DNA of 8,166 nucleotides from Thermoplasmatota archaeon (GTDB taxonomy: Archaea; Thermoplasmatota; Thermoplasmata; Thermoplasmatales; Thermoplasmataceae): the NCBI GenBank assembly GCA_023489425.1, contig JAMDCG010000078.1:1-8166 (forward strand), written 5' to 3'. The notes under the pieces were generated by a model. That model worked only from the letters and a program-made list of their open reading frames with translations, was not told where the DNA came from and did no database searches. Every line of letters starts with the position of its first letter. The stretch's first letter is position 1. This document shows positions 1 through 6,540 of this stretch, piece after piece. Both the position numbers and the translations under genes were made by a program.

Positions 1-575
1 ACAAGTGGTTTCCAATCAAGATTTCGCGTTAGAATCACATAGGAAATGGCAATCACAAAGGATCCGAGAAAGGCGGCAAGAGTTCCTATTATGGAAACTC
101 CTCCATTTATTCCAGTTTCGCATCTCTTTAACGTTGTAATCAAGTACGTCCTATCATCAAGGACACCAATTTCTGATCCAAATGTATCAGAAGTAATCGC
201 AGCAAATGCTGCTGCAAACATCACAAAAAATGGAAAACTAAATGGTACAATAAGGTTAGAAATAGCAATCACAACACCTATTGCTCCACCGTAAGCTACA
301 TTTGAAATCTTCCTCTCTCCTCGCGTACCTTCCTGCTGTTTCAACCTCATCTTTTCCTTAAATCTATATTTTGTTGCGAGGTGAGAAAAAAATGCAAATA
401 CTATTAACAGGATGAGCCAGTCTATGTTCCCTGCGAAGGAAACAATAGCGCCAATTATAACAGCTCCTATGGCACCTTTTACATCAAACAGTTTGAAAAT
501 CTGGGAAAGAACAAATAATATAACCAGTACTATTACAACTTCGAGAACATAATAAAAATTAAAGGCTACGAGCAT
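1..575 (-). CDS. DUF92/TIGR00297-family integral membrane protein (C-terminus cut by window edge)
   Basis: I translated this gene from the minus strand; 191 codons are visible and no stop is reached before position 1. The family (DUF92) includes eukaryotic TMEM19 and the plant/cyanobacterial VTE6 phytyl-phosphate kinase; the archaeal members have no settled function. Sequence evidence: hydrophobic segments at about residues 8-30, 33-47, 51-68, 95-126 and 159-183; a charged loop with RGERK (85-89); then the family hallmarks DTFGSEIG (130-137), LITT (145-148) and INGGVSIIGT (156-165). The ATG at 573-575 is chosen because the pdxS stop lies two codons upstream in the same frame and the next Met falls after two membrane segments. 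A GAGG lies about 10 nt upstream of the ATG, inside the last pdxS codons, so translation is probably coupled to pdxS. A kinase of isoprenoid alcohol phosphates is possible by family analogy only. Family call is secure, function is not. Confidence 0.85.
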   Translation of the reverse strand, partial: MLVAFNFYYVLEVVIVLVILFVLSQIFKLFDVKGAIGAVIIGAIVSFAGNIDWLILLIVFAFFSHLATKYRFKEKMRLKQQEGTRGERKISNVAYGGAIGVVIAISNLIVPFSFPFFVMFAAAFAAITSDTFGSEIGVLDDRTYLITTLKRCETGINGGVSIIGTLAAFLGSFVIAISYVILTRNLDWKPL

Positions 576-578
576 TAA

Positions 579-1589
579 CTAAATTCCTCTTTCAGCTAAC
601 CTCTGTTCTTTAGGAATATCGTTTATGTCCTTTCCTTCCATAGAAGACAGACCAGTGGATACATTGCCTATCATCCTGTAATCATCATAATTCTCAACTG
701 CTTCAACAATTGCCCTGGCCATCCTTATTGGGTCAGGAGACTTGAATATGCCACTACCAACAAACACCCCATCTACTCCAAGTTTCATCATGAGTGCTCC
801 ATCAGCAGGTGTTGCAACACCTCCCGCAGCAAAATTGACAACAGGCAGTCTTCCAAGCTTCTTGATATCCTTAACAACACCAAGGATTTCTTCCTGTATC
901 TGTTTCATGCTCATCCCATAAAATATATCCTCCGTATCGATCTTTGTTTCTTTCAGGAATAGGTTGGGCATGACATCCTTCCTCAATCTAAGGTAGCTGT
1001 CTGCAGCTGTTTCGGCAACCTTGACCATATCATTATTGTTCATCCCCTTAATCAGAGAAACTCCTTCGTTTACCATTCTTATGTGTCTTACAGCTTCCAC
1101 AACATTACCTGTTCCGGCCTCCCCCTTAGTTCTTACCATTGCAGCTCCTTCAAATATTCTCCTAATTGCCTCAGCAATGTTTCTTGCACCGCATACAGTG
1201 GGAATCTTCAATTGCTTCTTGTTCAGGTGAAAGAAAGGATCTGATGGGGTCAGAACCTCGCTCTCGTCAAGCATATCAGCCCCGAGGGCCTCAAGAGTAA
1301 GTGCCTCTGATATATGTCCTATCCTTACCTTGGCCATAACAGGAATTGACACTGCATCAATTATTTCCCTTATCTTAGCCGGATCCGCCATTCTTGCAAC
1401 ACCACCTTCTGCCCTGATGTCTGCTGGGACCTTTTCCAGAGCCATGACTGCAACTGCTCCAGCGGTTTCAGCTATCCTGGCCTGTTCGGCGTTGGTAACA
1501 TCCATGATCACTCCTCCCTTTGTCATTTTTGCGAAGCCGGTTTTAAGGAGCTCTTCACCGAATCTTAAATCCTGAATATTGAGTGCCAT
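579..1589 (-). CDS. pdxS: Pyridoxal 5'-phosphate synthase, lyase (PdxS/Pdx1) subunit
   Basis: PdxS makes pyridoxal 5'-phosphate from ribose 5-phosphate, glyceraldehyde 3-phosphate and ammonia; PdxT supplies the ammonia from glutamine. It is a cytosolic (beta/alpha)8 barrel that assembles as a dodecamer in characterised members. Key residues are present: Asp30 in VIMDVT, Lys87 in MAKVRIGH (first Schiff-base lysine, equivalent to B. subtilis Lys81), Lys155 in [10 protein letters not shown] (equivalent to Lys149), and the phosphate-binding glycines in [10 protein letters not shown] (252-261) and GVFVGSGIF (274-282). The length is 336 residues against about 295 in bacteria; the extra residues sit at about 180-240, as in other archaeal PdxS. 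The start is the ATG at 1589. A TATA-like box 27-34 nt upstream points to a leaderless or nearly leaderless mRNA. The DUF92 gene follows after 3 bp. No pdxT is in the window; it must be elsewhere or just outside. Assignment is firm. Confidence 0.98.
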   Translation of the reverse strand: MALNIQDLRFGEELLKTGFAKMTKGGVIMDVTNAEQARIAETAGAVAVMALEKVPADIRAEGGVARMADPAKIREIIDAVSIPVMAKVRIGHISEALTLEALGADMLDESEVLTPSDPFFHLNKKQLKIPTVCGARNIAEAIRRIFEGAAMVRTKGEAGTGNVVEAVRHIRMVNEGVSLIKGMNNNDMVKVAETAADSYLRLRKDVMPNLFLKETKIDTEDIFYGMSMKQIQEEILGVVKDIKKLGRLPVVNFAAGGVATPADGALMMKLGVDGVFVGSGIFKSPDPIRMARAIVEAVENYDDYRMIGNVSTGLSSMEGKDINDIPKEQRLAERGI

Positions 1590-1615
1590 CTTTTATCATA
1601 GCTTCATTTTAAAAA

Positions 1616-1623
1616 TATATAAA
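1616..1623 (-). promoter_or_regulatory. TATA box for pdxS
   Basis: The minus strand reads TTTATATA here, within a longer A/T run at about 1606-1624. Its edges lie 27 and 34 nt upstream of the pdxS ATG, the spacing expected if transcription begins at or a few bases before the start codon. There is no Shine-Dalgarno sequence ahead of pdxS. The box sits in the 73-bp gap after the LysE-like gene, so pdxS probably does not depend on readthrough from that gene. It would also drive the DUF92 gene. Confidence 0.6.
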
Positions 1624-1662
1624 AGGTTTGTCTAAATATCCGTGGAGATAATGAATTCAAGC

Positions 1663-2286
1663 TCAGAAGTGAAATCCTTCCAGGATAAGGAATGAGAAGA
1701 TAAAATACGACCCGAACCCAAGCAATACAAAAATACTGAATATGTTTACAACAAAACTCACCTTCTCCTGATATCTTGCATGGGTTTTGTATATCACCAG
1801 GCATAGAAGATAAACATAAACGATTATTCCAATATAGAAGAAGTAGAATGGTGAAATTCCATCTGCCTCAATAATACCGAGGCCCGCAGTTAGCCACCAT
1901 CCTATCTGCATGGGATTCAGAATTCCTGTAAACAGGCCCTTTAAATAACTCAAATCTGCACCGGATTCTGACCTACTCTCCACGTCCTTATTAATCACTT
2001 CACGAAGAATTTTAAGTGCAAGGTAAATAAAATATAACCCTCCTAAAATAAAAGTCAAGGGTTCATACGCTTTTAGATCAACATAATTTTTCAGAAGTAG
2101 AACAAGGATCAACAGGATTAAATCTGCCGTCATGGCCCCCATTCCAACAAGAAATCCCGCCTTTACACTGCCAAGGGATTTCTTCATTATAACAGTCATG
2201 ACGGGTCCTGGGGGAGCAGCCATTGAAACTCCAAGTATGAGGCCTATCAATATGGTGTAGATGGTAATCAAACGCAGTAGTATCAT
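1663..2286 (-). CDS. LysE/RhtB-family amino-acid-type exporter
   Basis: This is a 207-residue membrane protein of the LysE/RhtB translocator superfamily, whose characterised members export amino acids (lysine, threonine, homoserine) or other small solutes by secondary transport. About six hydrophobic segments are visible, at residues 7-27, 43-66, 76-96, 119-137, 147-167 and 179-202. The N-terminal signature APPGPV (24-29) followed by a basic KKSLGS stretch and GFLVGMGAMTADL (44-56) is typical, as is the NP in the fourth segment (124-125). The length fits the family's usual 200-220 residues. The substrate cannot be read from the sequence. The start is the ATG at 2286, the first Met in frame; it lies near a TATA-like sequence shared with the divergent hydrolase gene. 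It precedes pdxS on the same strand with a 73-bp gap containing what looks like a separate pdxS promoter, so co-transcription is uncertain. Confidence 0.88.
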   Translation of the reverse strand: MILLRLITIYTILIGLILGVSMAAPPGPVMTVIMKKSLGSVKAGFLVGMGAMTADLILLILVLLLKNYVDLKAYEPLTFILGGLYFIYLALKILREVINKDVESRSESGADLSYLKGLFTGILNPMQIGWWLTAGLGIIEADGISPFYFFYIGIIVYVYLLCLVIYKTHARYQEKVSFVVNIFSIFVLLGFGSYFIFSFLILEGFHF

Positions 2287-2318
2287 AGACTATATTAAAA
2301 ACGTAACAGTAAGTGAAA

Positions 2319-2328
2319 GCTTTTAAGA
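2319..2328. promoter_or_regulatory. TATA-like element in the LysE-hydrolase divergent promoter region
   Basis: The 61-bp gap between the LysE-like gene and the hydrolase gene holds TTTTAAGA (2321-2328, plus strand), 20-27 nt before the hydrolase ATG at 2348. That is the right spacing for a leaderless transcript. The opposite strand reads CTTAAAAG at almost the same place, with edges 33 and 40 nt upstream of the LysE ATG, which would give a leader of about 10 nt. One A/T element may therefore serve both directions. A short palindrome AAAGCTTT (2316-2323) overlaps it. The plus-strand use is the better supported of the two. Confidence 0.45.
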
Positions 2329-2347
2329 AAATAAGATATTTACAATT

Positions 2348-3037
2348 ATGTCAGAAAAATTGAAAATTAGATGGGACAGCCATGCCTGTTTCGAGATAGA
2401 AGGTTCAAAGAGGATAATTATCGATCCCTTCCTGGAGGGAAACCCCAAGGCAACAAGGAAGAAAGAAGATGTAAAAGCCGATATAGTGGTTATTACCCAT
2501 GGTCACGGAGACCACGTCGGAGATGCGCTTTTCATTGCAAAGAAGAACAGGGCACCCATAGTTACAATGGTTGAATTGGCATGGCTATTGAAGGAGAAAG
2601 ATGAATCCCTGGAAGTTCATGACTTGAATTACAGCGGATCTGTAACCATAAACAAGGTCAAAATAACTGCAGTTCCGGCATATCATTCCTCATCATATGA
2701 GGGGAAGTATGCAGGAAATCCGGGTGGAATGATCATAGAAATGGATGGGAAAACACTGTATCACGCAGGGGACACTGGAGTTTTTATGGATATGGAACTG
2801 ATAGGAAAGATGTATCATCCAGAAATTGCAATGTTACCCATAGGGGGACATTACACAATGGCACCGAAAGAAGCTGCAATAGCAGTTGAAATGATCAAGC
2901 CACAGATGGCCATTCCGATGCATTATGGAACATTTCCAGCCATAGAACAGAATCCAGAAGAGTTCAGGAAGGAAGTTGAAAGGAATTCAACAAGCAAGGT
3001 AAGGATAATGTCAATTGACCAGACTATCGAGGTCTGA
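2348..3037 (+). CDS. UPF0173-family metal-dependent hydrolase (metallo-beta-lactamase fold)
   Basis: This 229-residue cytosolic protein belongs to the UPF0173/YtkL-like branch of the metallo-beta-lactamase superfamily, a family close in length to this one (about 225-230 residues) whose physiological substrate is generally unknown. Metal-site residues are all visible: the HxHxDH signature HGHGDH at 51-56 (His51, His53, Asp55, His56), His113 in AYHSS, Asp142 in HAGDTG, and His192 in PMHYGTF. The N-terminal segment ending in IIIDPFLEGNP (23-33) and the loop MLPIGGHYTM (162-171) are also characteristic of this branch. No signal peptide is present. The ATG at 2348 fits the upstream TATA-like box. 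The gene stands alone on the plus strand and converges on cdc6 with 15 bp between stop codons. Hydrolase class is secure; the reaction is not known. Confidence 0.93.
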   Translation: MSEKLKIRWDSHACFEIEGSKRIIIDPFLEGNPKATRKKEDVKADIVVITHGHGDHVGDALFIAKKNRAPIVTMVELAWLLKEKDESLEVHDLNYSGSVTINKVKITAVPAYHSSSYEGKYAGNPGGMIIEMDGKTLYHAGDTGVFMDMELIGKMYHPEIAMLPIGGHYTMAPKEAAIAVEMIKPQMAIPMHYGTFPAIEQNPEEFRKEVERNSTSKVRIMSIDQTIEV

Positions 3038-3049
3038 TCTGGACTCTGA

Positions 3050-3064
3050 TTTTTATATATTTTC
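3050..3064 (+). terminator. T-rich terminator after the UPF0173 hydrolase gene
   Basis: Thirteen bases after the hydrolase stop the plus strand becomes TTTTTATATATTTTC, the kind of oligo-T tract that releases archaeal RNA polymerase. A weak hairpin precedes it (CAGAC at 3020-3024 pairing with GTCTG at 3032-3036, 7-nt loop), but five base pairs is too little to matter by itself. The tract overlaps the end of the converging cdc6 gene, so the transcript would end inside antisense cdc6 sequence. Confidence 0.4.
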
Positions 3065-4300
3065 ATCCAGTCGGAACTGCCTGGTACCCCTGATATCCTT
3101 AAGTGGTTCGAGTTCAGGATCTTCCAGGATAAATCTCTTAATGTCATTTTCCCTGCCAGTAATCTTGATATATCTTGTTCTCCCATACCTGCCTAGACTC
3201 TTCACAGTTGTATTGATCATTCCAAAATCCTCAAGTTCAGATATGTAGTCACTAACCCTCCTTGAGGTAAGTGGTTGAATACCTATATCCCTGCATAGAT
3301 CTGCATATAAGCTTGAAACCTCTCCAGTTGTTGCTGAATTAGGATGCCTCTCTCCCGATAGAATGACCGAAAGCAGGACTATCTTTGAATGCGTTGGCTG
3401 GGTTTTAACAGTTTCCCTGATTACATCAATTTCCAGTGTATCTCTAGCCTTGTAGACGTGATTAACACTAACCCTGTCGGAACTTTCCCTTATTGCCATC
3501 TCAATGGAAATCCTCATCAGGTCTATTGCCTTTCTTGCGTCACCGTGCTCTCTTGCACCAATGGCAGCACAGAGTGAGATTGCCGCCTCTTCATAGCTTT
3601 CTGTATTCAGGACCTTTGTGACTCTTGGATAAAGAATATCCTTAAGTTCTTCTGCATTGTATGGTGAAAACATTACAGATTCCCTGCTCATTCTGCTCTT
3701 GACCCTGGGGTCGAGCCTTTCATAAAACGAGGAGTCATTGGTGATGCCTATAATAGTCCCACCAGCACCTGTGTCTTCTCCCATCAGCTTTAAAATAACG
3801 TAGAGAGAATCACCTCCATTCTTTTCTACCAGCTTATCTATTTCATCAAGAACAAGAATGAGTATCTTTCCACTCTCCCGGATTTTGATAACGAGTTCAT
3901 CATATATCCTGTCAAGAGTCCAGCCTGAAGGAGGAATTGTTGAGCTTCCGGGGATGCATTTTGAAAGGTTTACAAGTATGGAATATGGTGAATCATAGGT
4001 CTGGCAATTCACATAACAGGTTGCAACTCTATCGCCTATCTTCTCTTCAAGCATCCCTGTAACATACCTTGTAACGGACGTCTTTCCGGTCCCTGTTTTT
4101 CCATAAATCAATAAATTATTGGCAGAAAAGCCCCTGATAAGTCCACTGAGGGAGGCTACCATTGTGTTGATCTGGCTTTCCCTATGGGGAAATTCGTCAG
4201 GTTGATGAATGACTGAAAGTATAGATAAATCGCCCTTCAGGGCAATATTTTGAGTTTCATATTTGTCAAATGGATTCATCAGTGCACCGTAACTCCTCAT
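3053..4300 (-). CDS. cdc6: Orc1/Cdc6-type replication initiator AAA+ ATPase
   Basis: Archaeal Orc1/Cdc6 proteins bind origin repeats and load the MCM helicase. With the start at 4300 the protein has 415 residues, normal for the family. Seen: the pre-AAA segment; Walker A GKTGTGKTS (67-75); Walker B LVLDEID (149-155); sensor 1 Asn188 in GITNDS; sensor 2 GDARKAID (253-260, Arg256); and a C-terminal winged helix at about 300-382, with TSRRVSDYISELEDFGMI (345-362) as its recognition region followed by a basic wing RYGRTRY (371-377). The open frame extends upstream to an ATG at 4393, but that version would overlap folC. The ATG at 4300 is 22-29 nt downstream of a TATA-like box, so it is preferred; an ATG at 4279 (MNPFDKYE) is a further option. 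No cluster of origin repeats is visible beside the gene. Confidence 0.95.
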   Translation of the reverse strand: MRSYGALMNPFDKYETQNIALKGDLSILSVIHQPDEFPHRESQINTMVASLSGLIRGFSANNLLIYGKTGTGKTSVTRYVTGMLEEKIGDRVATCYVNCQTYDSPYSILVNLSKCIPGSSTIPPSGWTLDRIYDELVIKIRESGKILILVLDEIDKLVEKNGGDSLYVILKLMGEDTGAGGTIIGITNDSSFYERLDPRVKSRMSRESVMFSPYNAEELKDILYPRVTKVLNTESYEEAAISLCAAIGAREHGDARKAIDLMRISIEMAIRESSDRVSVNHVYKARDTLEIDVIRETVKTQPTHSKIVLLSVILSGERHPNSATTGEVSSLYADLCRDIGIQPLTSRRVSDYISELEDFGMINTTVKSLGRYGRTRYIKITGRENDIKRFILEDPELEPLKDIRGTRQFRLDENI

Positions 4301-4321
4301 AATTGAGACTACCATAAAAGC

Positions 4322-4329
4322 ATTTTTAA
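4322..4329 (-). promoter_or_regulatory. TATA box for cdc6
   Basis: The minus strand reads TTAAAAAT, with edges 22 and 29 nt upstream of the ATG at 4300. It lies in the 64-bp gap after folC and decides the start of cdc6: an mRNA beginning about 25 nt downstream would have the 4300 ATG at its very 5' end, and the longer reading from 4393 would lie outside the transcript. Confidence 0.55.
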
Positions 4330-4364
4330 TACGAAACTGATAACATATCTGATCACAGGTAGAT

Positions 4365-5666
4365 TCATTTCCGGAATGGTGACATATCTTCACCCAGATA
4401 TCTGCTTATTGCACCCACTAGGTACATAGATCCAGTTACAACCACGAAATCAGAGTCCTTTATAGCTTCCCTGTACGCTTCTATGGGATCATGGATTACC
4501 CTGACGCTTTTGAATGTTTTTTCTGCCATTGGCTTCAATTTTTCAGGATCTACCTTCCTGTCAGGTTCCTCTGGAGTGGTCAGGATAATATCGTCTGCAC
4601 ATGTTGATATGTTGTGAAGGTAGGAAAAATGATCCTTATCTGATAACATGCCGACAACAAGCAGTGGCTTCTTATGGTATATTTCTCTTATGGACCTTGA
4701 TAATGTCTGGGCTGCAGATGGATTGTGACTTGAATCTAGAATAACCAGTGGATTTGTCCTAACCACGTCCATCCTGCCGGGCCATCTGGCATTGGACAAT
4801 CCCTTTTCAACATCTTTCCTGCCTATATTTTCATCAATACTTTCCAGTGCAGTTATACTTGTTCTGGCGTTGTCTACCTGGAAGTTTCCTATGAGGTTCA
4901 GGTCTATTTTATACTCTTCTGTTGGCGTTGTGATCCATATCCTCGATCCTGTATCCTTTACCTTTATGCCTGAAACCTTGGTATACTCGTAACTGTTCAA
5001 ATATTTACTATTCCTGAGCTCTGCGATCCTTTTTATCACCCTCACAGGCTCCGCCTTATCCTCTCCAGTCACGACAGGAATTCCCTGCTTTATTATTCCA
5101 CCCTTTTCCCTTGCAATTTCTTCCAGGGTTGTCCCAAGCCTGTCAGTATGTTCATAGCTGATTCGTGTTATGACGGAAACAATTGGGGTTATAATATTTG
5201 TCGCGTCGAGTCTTCCTCCAAGACCTACCTCTACGGACGCATATTCTGCCTTCTGGTCTTTGAAGAACTGAAAAGCCATTTCAGTGGTTACCTCGAAAAA
5301 TGTTGGGTTCCTGTTCTTACTCTTTCCCTTATTTATGTAATCCCTGTAGATATCAATGTAATGTTCTATCTCTTCATCATTTATCCTCCTGTCCTGAAGG
5401 AATATCCTTTCGTTGAAATCAACAAGGTGAGGTGAAGTGTACAATCCGGTTTTCCCTTTGAGTCTAAGGACATTAAAAATCATGTTTGAGACGGATCCCT
5501 TCCCGTTCGAACCTGTAATATGTGCACTCTTGAAATCTTTATGAGGGTTTCCGAAATATAAATCAAACTCTCTCATGGTGGAAAGGTCATACTTTATCCC
5601 TTCCCTTTTCAATCTGTATATAAATTGAAGATTTTCGTCTCTCAAGCGATTGGTAAGACTTATCAC
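4365..5666 (-). CDS. folC: FolC: bifunctional folylpolyglutamate synthase/dihydrofolate synthase family
   Basis: FolC adds glutamate to folates (and in bifunctional forms to dihydropteroate) using ATP, in a Mur-ligase-type fold. The 433-residue length is normal. Sequence evidence: P-loop TGSNGKGS (51-58); the omega loop LYTSPHLVDFNERI (75-88); EVGLGGRLDATN (146-157); the LDH-like segment YEHTDRLGTT (171-180) with Glu where most members have Asp; EKGGIIK (187-193) containing Lys188, the lysine carbamylated in characterised members; GRMD (297-300); LDSSHNP (310-316, usually DGAHNP); GMLSDKD (339-345); and GSMYLVG (412-418). The start codon is GTG at 5666; no ATG lies upstream in frame, and a TATA-like box 19-26 nt upstream suits a leaderless start there. 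It is divergent from the AlaX-like gene and upstream of cdc6 on the same strand. Whether it has dihydrofolate synthase activity, or acts on another pterin, cannot be decided from sequence. Confidence 0.95.
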   Translation of the reverse strand: MISLTNRLRDENLQFIYRLKREGIKYDLSTMREFDLYFGNPHKDFKSAHITGSNGKGSVSNMIFNVLRLKGKTGLYTSPHLVDFNERIFLQDRRINDEEIEHYIDIYRDYINKGKSKNRNPTFFEVTTEMAFQFFKDQKAEYASVEVGLGGRLDATNIITPIVSVITRISYEHTDRLGTTLEEIAREKGGIIKQGIPVVTGEDKAEPVRVIKRIAELRNSKYLNSYEYTKVSGIKVKDTGSRIWITTPTEEYKIDLNLIGNFQVDNARTSITALESIDENIGRKDVEKGLSNARWPGRMDVVRTNPLVILDSSHNPSAAQTLSRSIREIYHKKPLLVVGMLSDKDHFSYLHNISTCADDIILTTPEEPDRKVDPEKLKPMAEKTFKSVRVIHDPIEAYREAIKDSDFVVVTGSMYLVGAISRYLGEDMSPFRK

Positions 5667-5684
5667 ATATATATTGATTGCAAT

Positions 5685-5692
5685 AATTTAAG
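5685..5692 (-). promoter_or_regulatory. TATA-like box for folC
   Basis: The minus strand reads CTTAAATT, edges 19 and 26 nt before the GTG at 5666. A second A/T stretch (ATATATAT, about 5667-5674) is too close to the start codon to place polymerase correctly. The match is weaker than the other boxes in the window. Confidence 0.4.
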
Positions 5693-5731
5693 TCCTATTT
5701 GTGTGAAAAAGTCCTTCTTACAATGAGAAAG

Positions 5732-5739
5732 AATATATG
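5732..5739 (+). promoter_or_regulatory. TATA box for the AlaX-like gene, with a tandem ATATGCA repeat
   Basis: AATATATG on the plus strand lies 22-29 nt before the ATG at 5761. It contains the earlier in-frame ATG at 5737, which argues that 5737 is not the true start. The box runs into 2.3 copies of the 7-bp unit ATATGCA (5735-5750), located between the box and the expected transcription start; this may be chance in A/T-rich DNA or an operator half-site pair. Confidence 0.5.
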
Positions 5740-5760
5740 CAATATGCAATCTCCATGAAC

Positions 5761-6474
5761 ATGCCAACAGTACACAGATATCTTGATGATGCATACAGAG
5801 TTGAAGGCGAGGGAAAGGTAGTATTCAATGAGTTCACTGATATTATTGTAGATGACAGTATCCTTTTTCCAACCTCATATGGCCAGCCAAATGACAAGGG
5901 AAAGATAGTTATTGATGGAAAGGAATTTGAAATAATCGATGTCTGGGACGATGGAGATGGAGTACATCTTATTTCCCACGATACATATCCAAGTGATAGC
6001 AAGGGAAAGACAATCAAGCAGATTGTAGACTGGCCAATAAGATATAACCATATGAAATTCAGAACTGCACTCAGGATTCTTGCGGGGCTTGCATACAAAA
6101 AATATTCCGCACCTCACAGGTTGAACCAGACTTACGAAGATTATGCCTGGATCGATCTGGAGATCCCGGATATATCTGAGGAGATTGTAAAAGAGCTGGA
6201 AACTGAGACGAATCAGTTTCTGAAGAGTGGGGTTGAACCAACATATAGCACCATATCAAAGGAAGAGTTCATGAAAAATGATACCCTGATGGCCTCAATC
6301 AAGGGGAAGGTCCCTGATATACCTGAGATAAGAATAGTCAAAATAAATGGGTTGCCGGACCAGATGGAAATGGGAACCCTGGTAAAGAATTCCAGCGAAG
6401 TTGGTCAGATTAAACTCAAGACAAACCTGATCAAGGGAAAGGTAGGAACAAGAGTTAACCTGTCTCTCGAGTAA
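5761..6474 (+). CDS. AlaX-like (alanyl-tRNA editing domain) protein lacking all zinc ligands
   Basis: AlaX proteins resemble the editing domain of alanyl-tRNA synthetase and hydrolyse Ser- or Gly-tRNA(Ala) using a zinc site made of HxxxH and CxxxH. This 237-residue protein has the medium-form AlaX layout: an N-terminal domain with LFPTSYGQPNDKG (35-47; family FYPGGGGQPxDxG), VDW (89-91), the helix RYNHMKFRTALRIL (94-107), a tRNA_SAD-like region (about 128-200), and MGTLVKNSSEVG (204-215; family CGGTHVKNTSEIG). The metal positions are changed: HTALH is Arg101-TAL-Arg105, and the Cys and His of CGGTH are Glu203 and Leu207. The frame is intact and the flanking motifs are kept, so it is not a fresh pseudogene. 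ATGs at 5737 and 5755 are alternative starts; 5761 fits the TATA box. It is divergent from folC. Fold call is good; alanyl-tRNA editing activity by the known mechanism is doubtful. Confidence 0.82.
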   Translation: MPTVHRYLDDAYRVEGEGKVVFNEFTDIIVDDSILFPTSYGQPNDKGKIVIDGKEFEIIDVWDDGDGVHLISHDTYPSDSKGKTIKQIVDWPIRYNHMKFRTALRILAGLAYKKYSAPHRLNQTYEDYAWIDLEIPDISEEIVKELETETNQFLKSGVEPTYSTISKEEFMKNDTLMASIKGKVPDIPEIRIVKINGLPDQMEMGTLVKNSSEVGQIKLKTNLIKGKVGTRVNLSLE

Positions 6475-6477
6475 ACT

Positions 6478-6492
6478 CTTCTTTCATTTTTT
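6478..6492 (+). terminator. T-rich terminator after the AlaX-like gene
   Basis: Four bases after the stop the plus strand is pyrimidine-rich and ends in six T's (6487-6492). No stable hairpin is visible, which is normal for archaeal termination. The next gene has its own TATA box 17 bp further on, so the two genes are probably separate units. Confidence 0.4.
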
Positions 6493-6508
6493 GCCGGAAA
6501 TGTGCGGA

Positions 6509-6516
6509 TATATTTA
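6509..6516 (+). promoter_or_regulatory. TATA box for the zinc-ribbon membrane protein gene
   Basis: TATATTTA, edges 25 and 32 nt upstream of the ATG at 6541. It decides the start: an in-frame TTG two codons earlier (6535) is possible on paper, but the spacing and codon favour the ATG as a leaderless start. Confidence 0.6.
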
Positions 6517-6540
6517 TTATCAAATGCGTAATTCTTGAAT

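Noticed and set aside
46..294. Plus-strand open frame of 82 codons
   Set aside because: It is antisense to the DUF92 coding sequence, which has clear family motifs on the minus strand.
1663..1700. Inverted TCCTT/AAGGA repeat in the end of the LysE-like gene as a terminator
   Set aside because: It is short, lies inside the coding region and has no following T-run on the minus strand.
3053..4364. A replication origin beside cdc6
   Set aside because: Archaeal origins often adjoin orc1/cdc6, but the adjoining gaps are 15 and 64 bp and hold no repeated origin-recognition-box pattern. Scattered partial matches to the CCAGTGGA core (about 649-660 and 4745-4753) and TTTCCAGTG (about 3431, 4839) are single, unclustered and inside coding sequence.
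4301..4393. A 31-residue N-terminal extension of Cdc6 from the ATG at 4393
   Set aside because: It would overlap the end of folC, contains Cys/His-rich sequence unlike family N-termini, and lies over the TATA box that fits the ATG at 4300.
5737..6474. Pseudogene status for the AlaX-like gene
   Set aside because: The frame is intact over more than 230 codons, flanking motifs are kept, and it has a well-placed promoter and terminator; only the metal site is changed.
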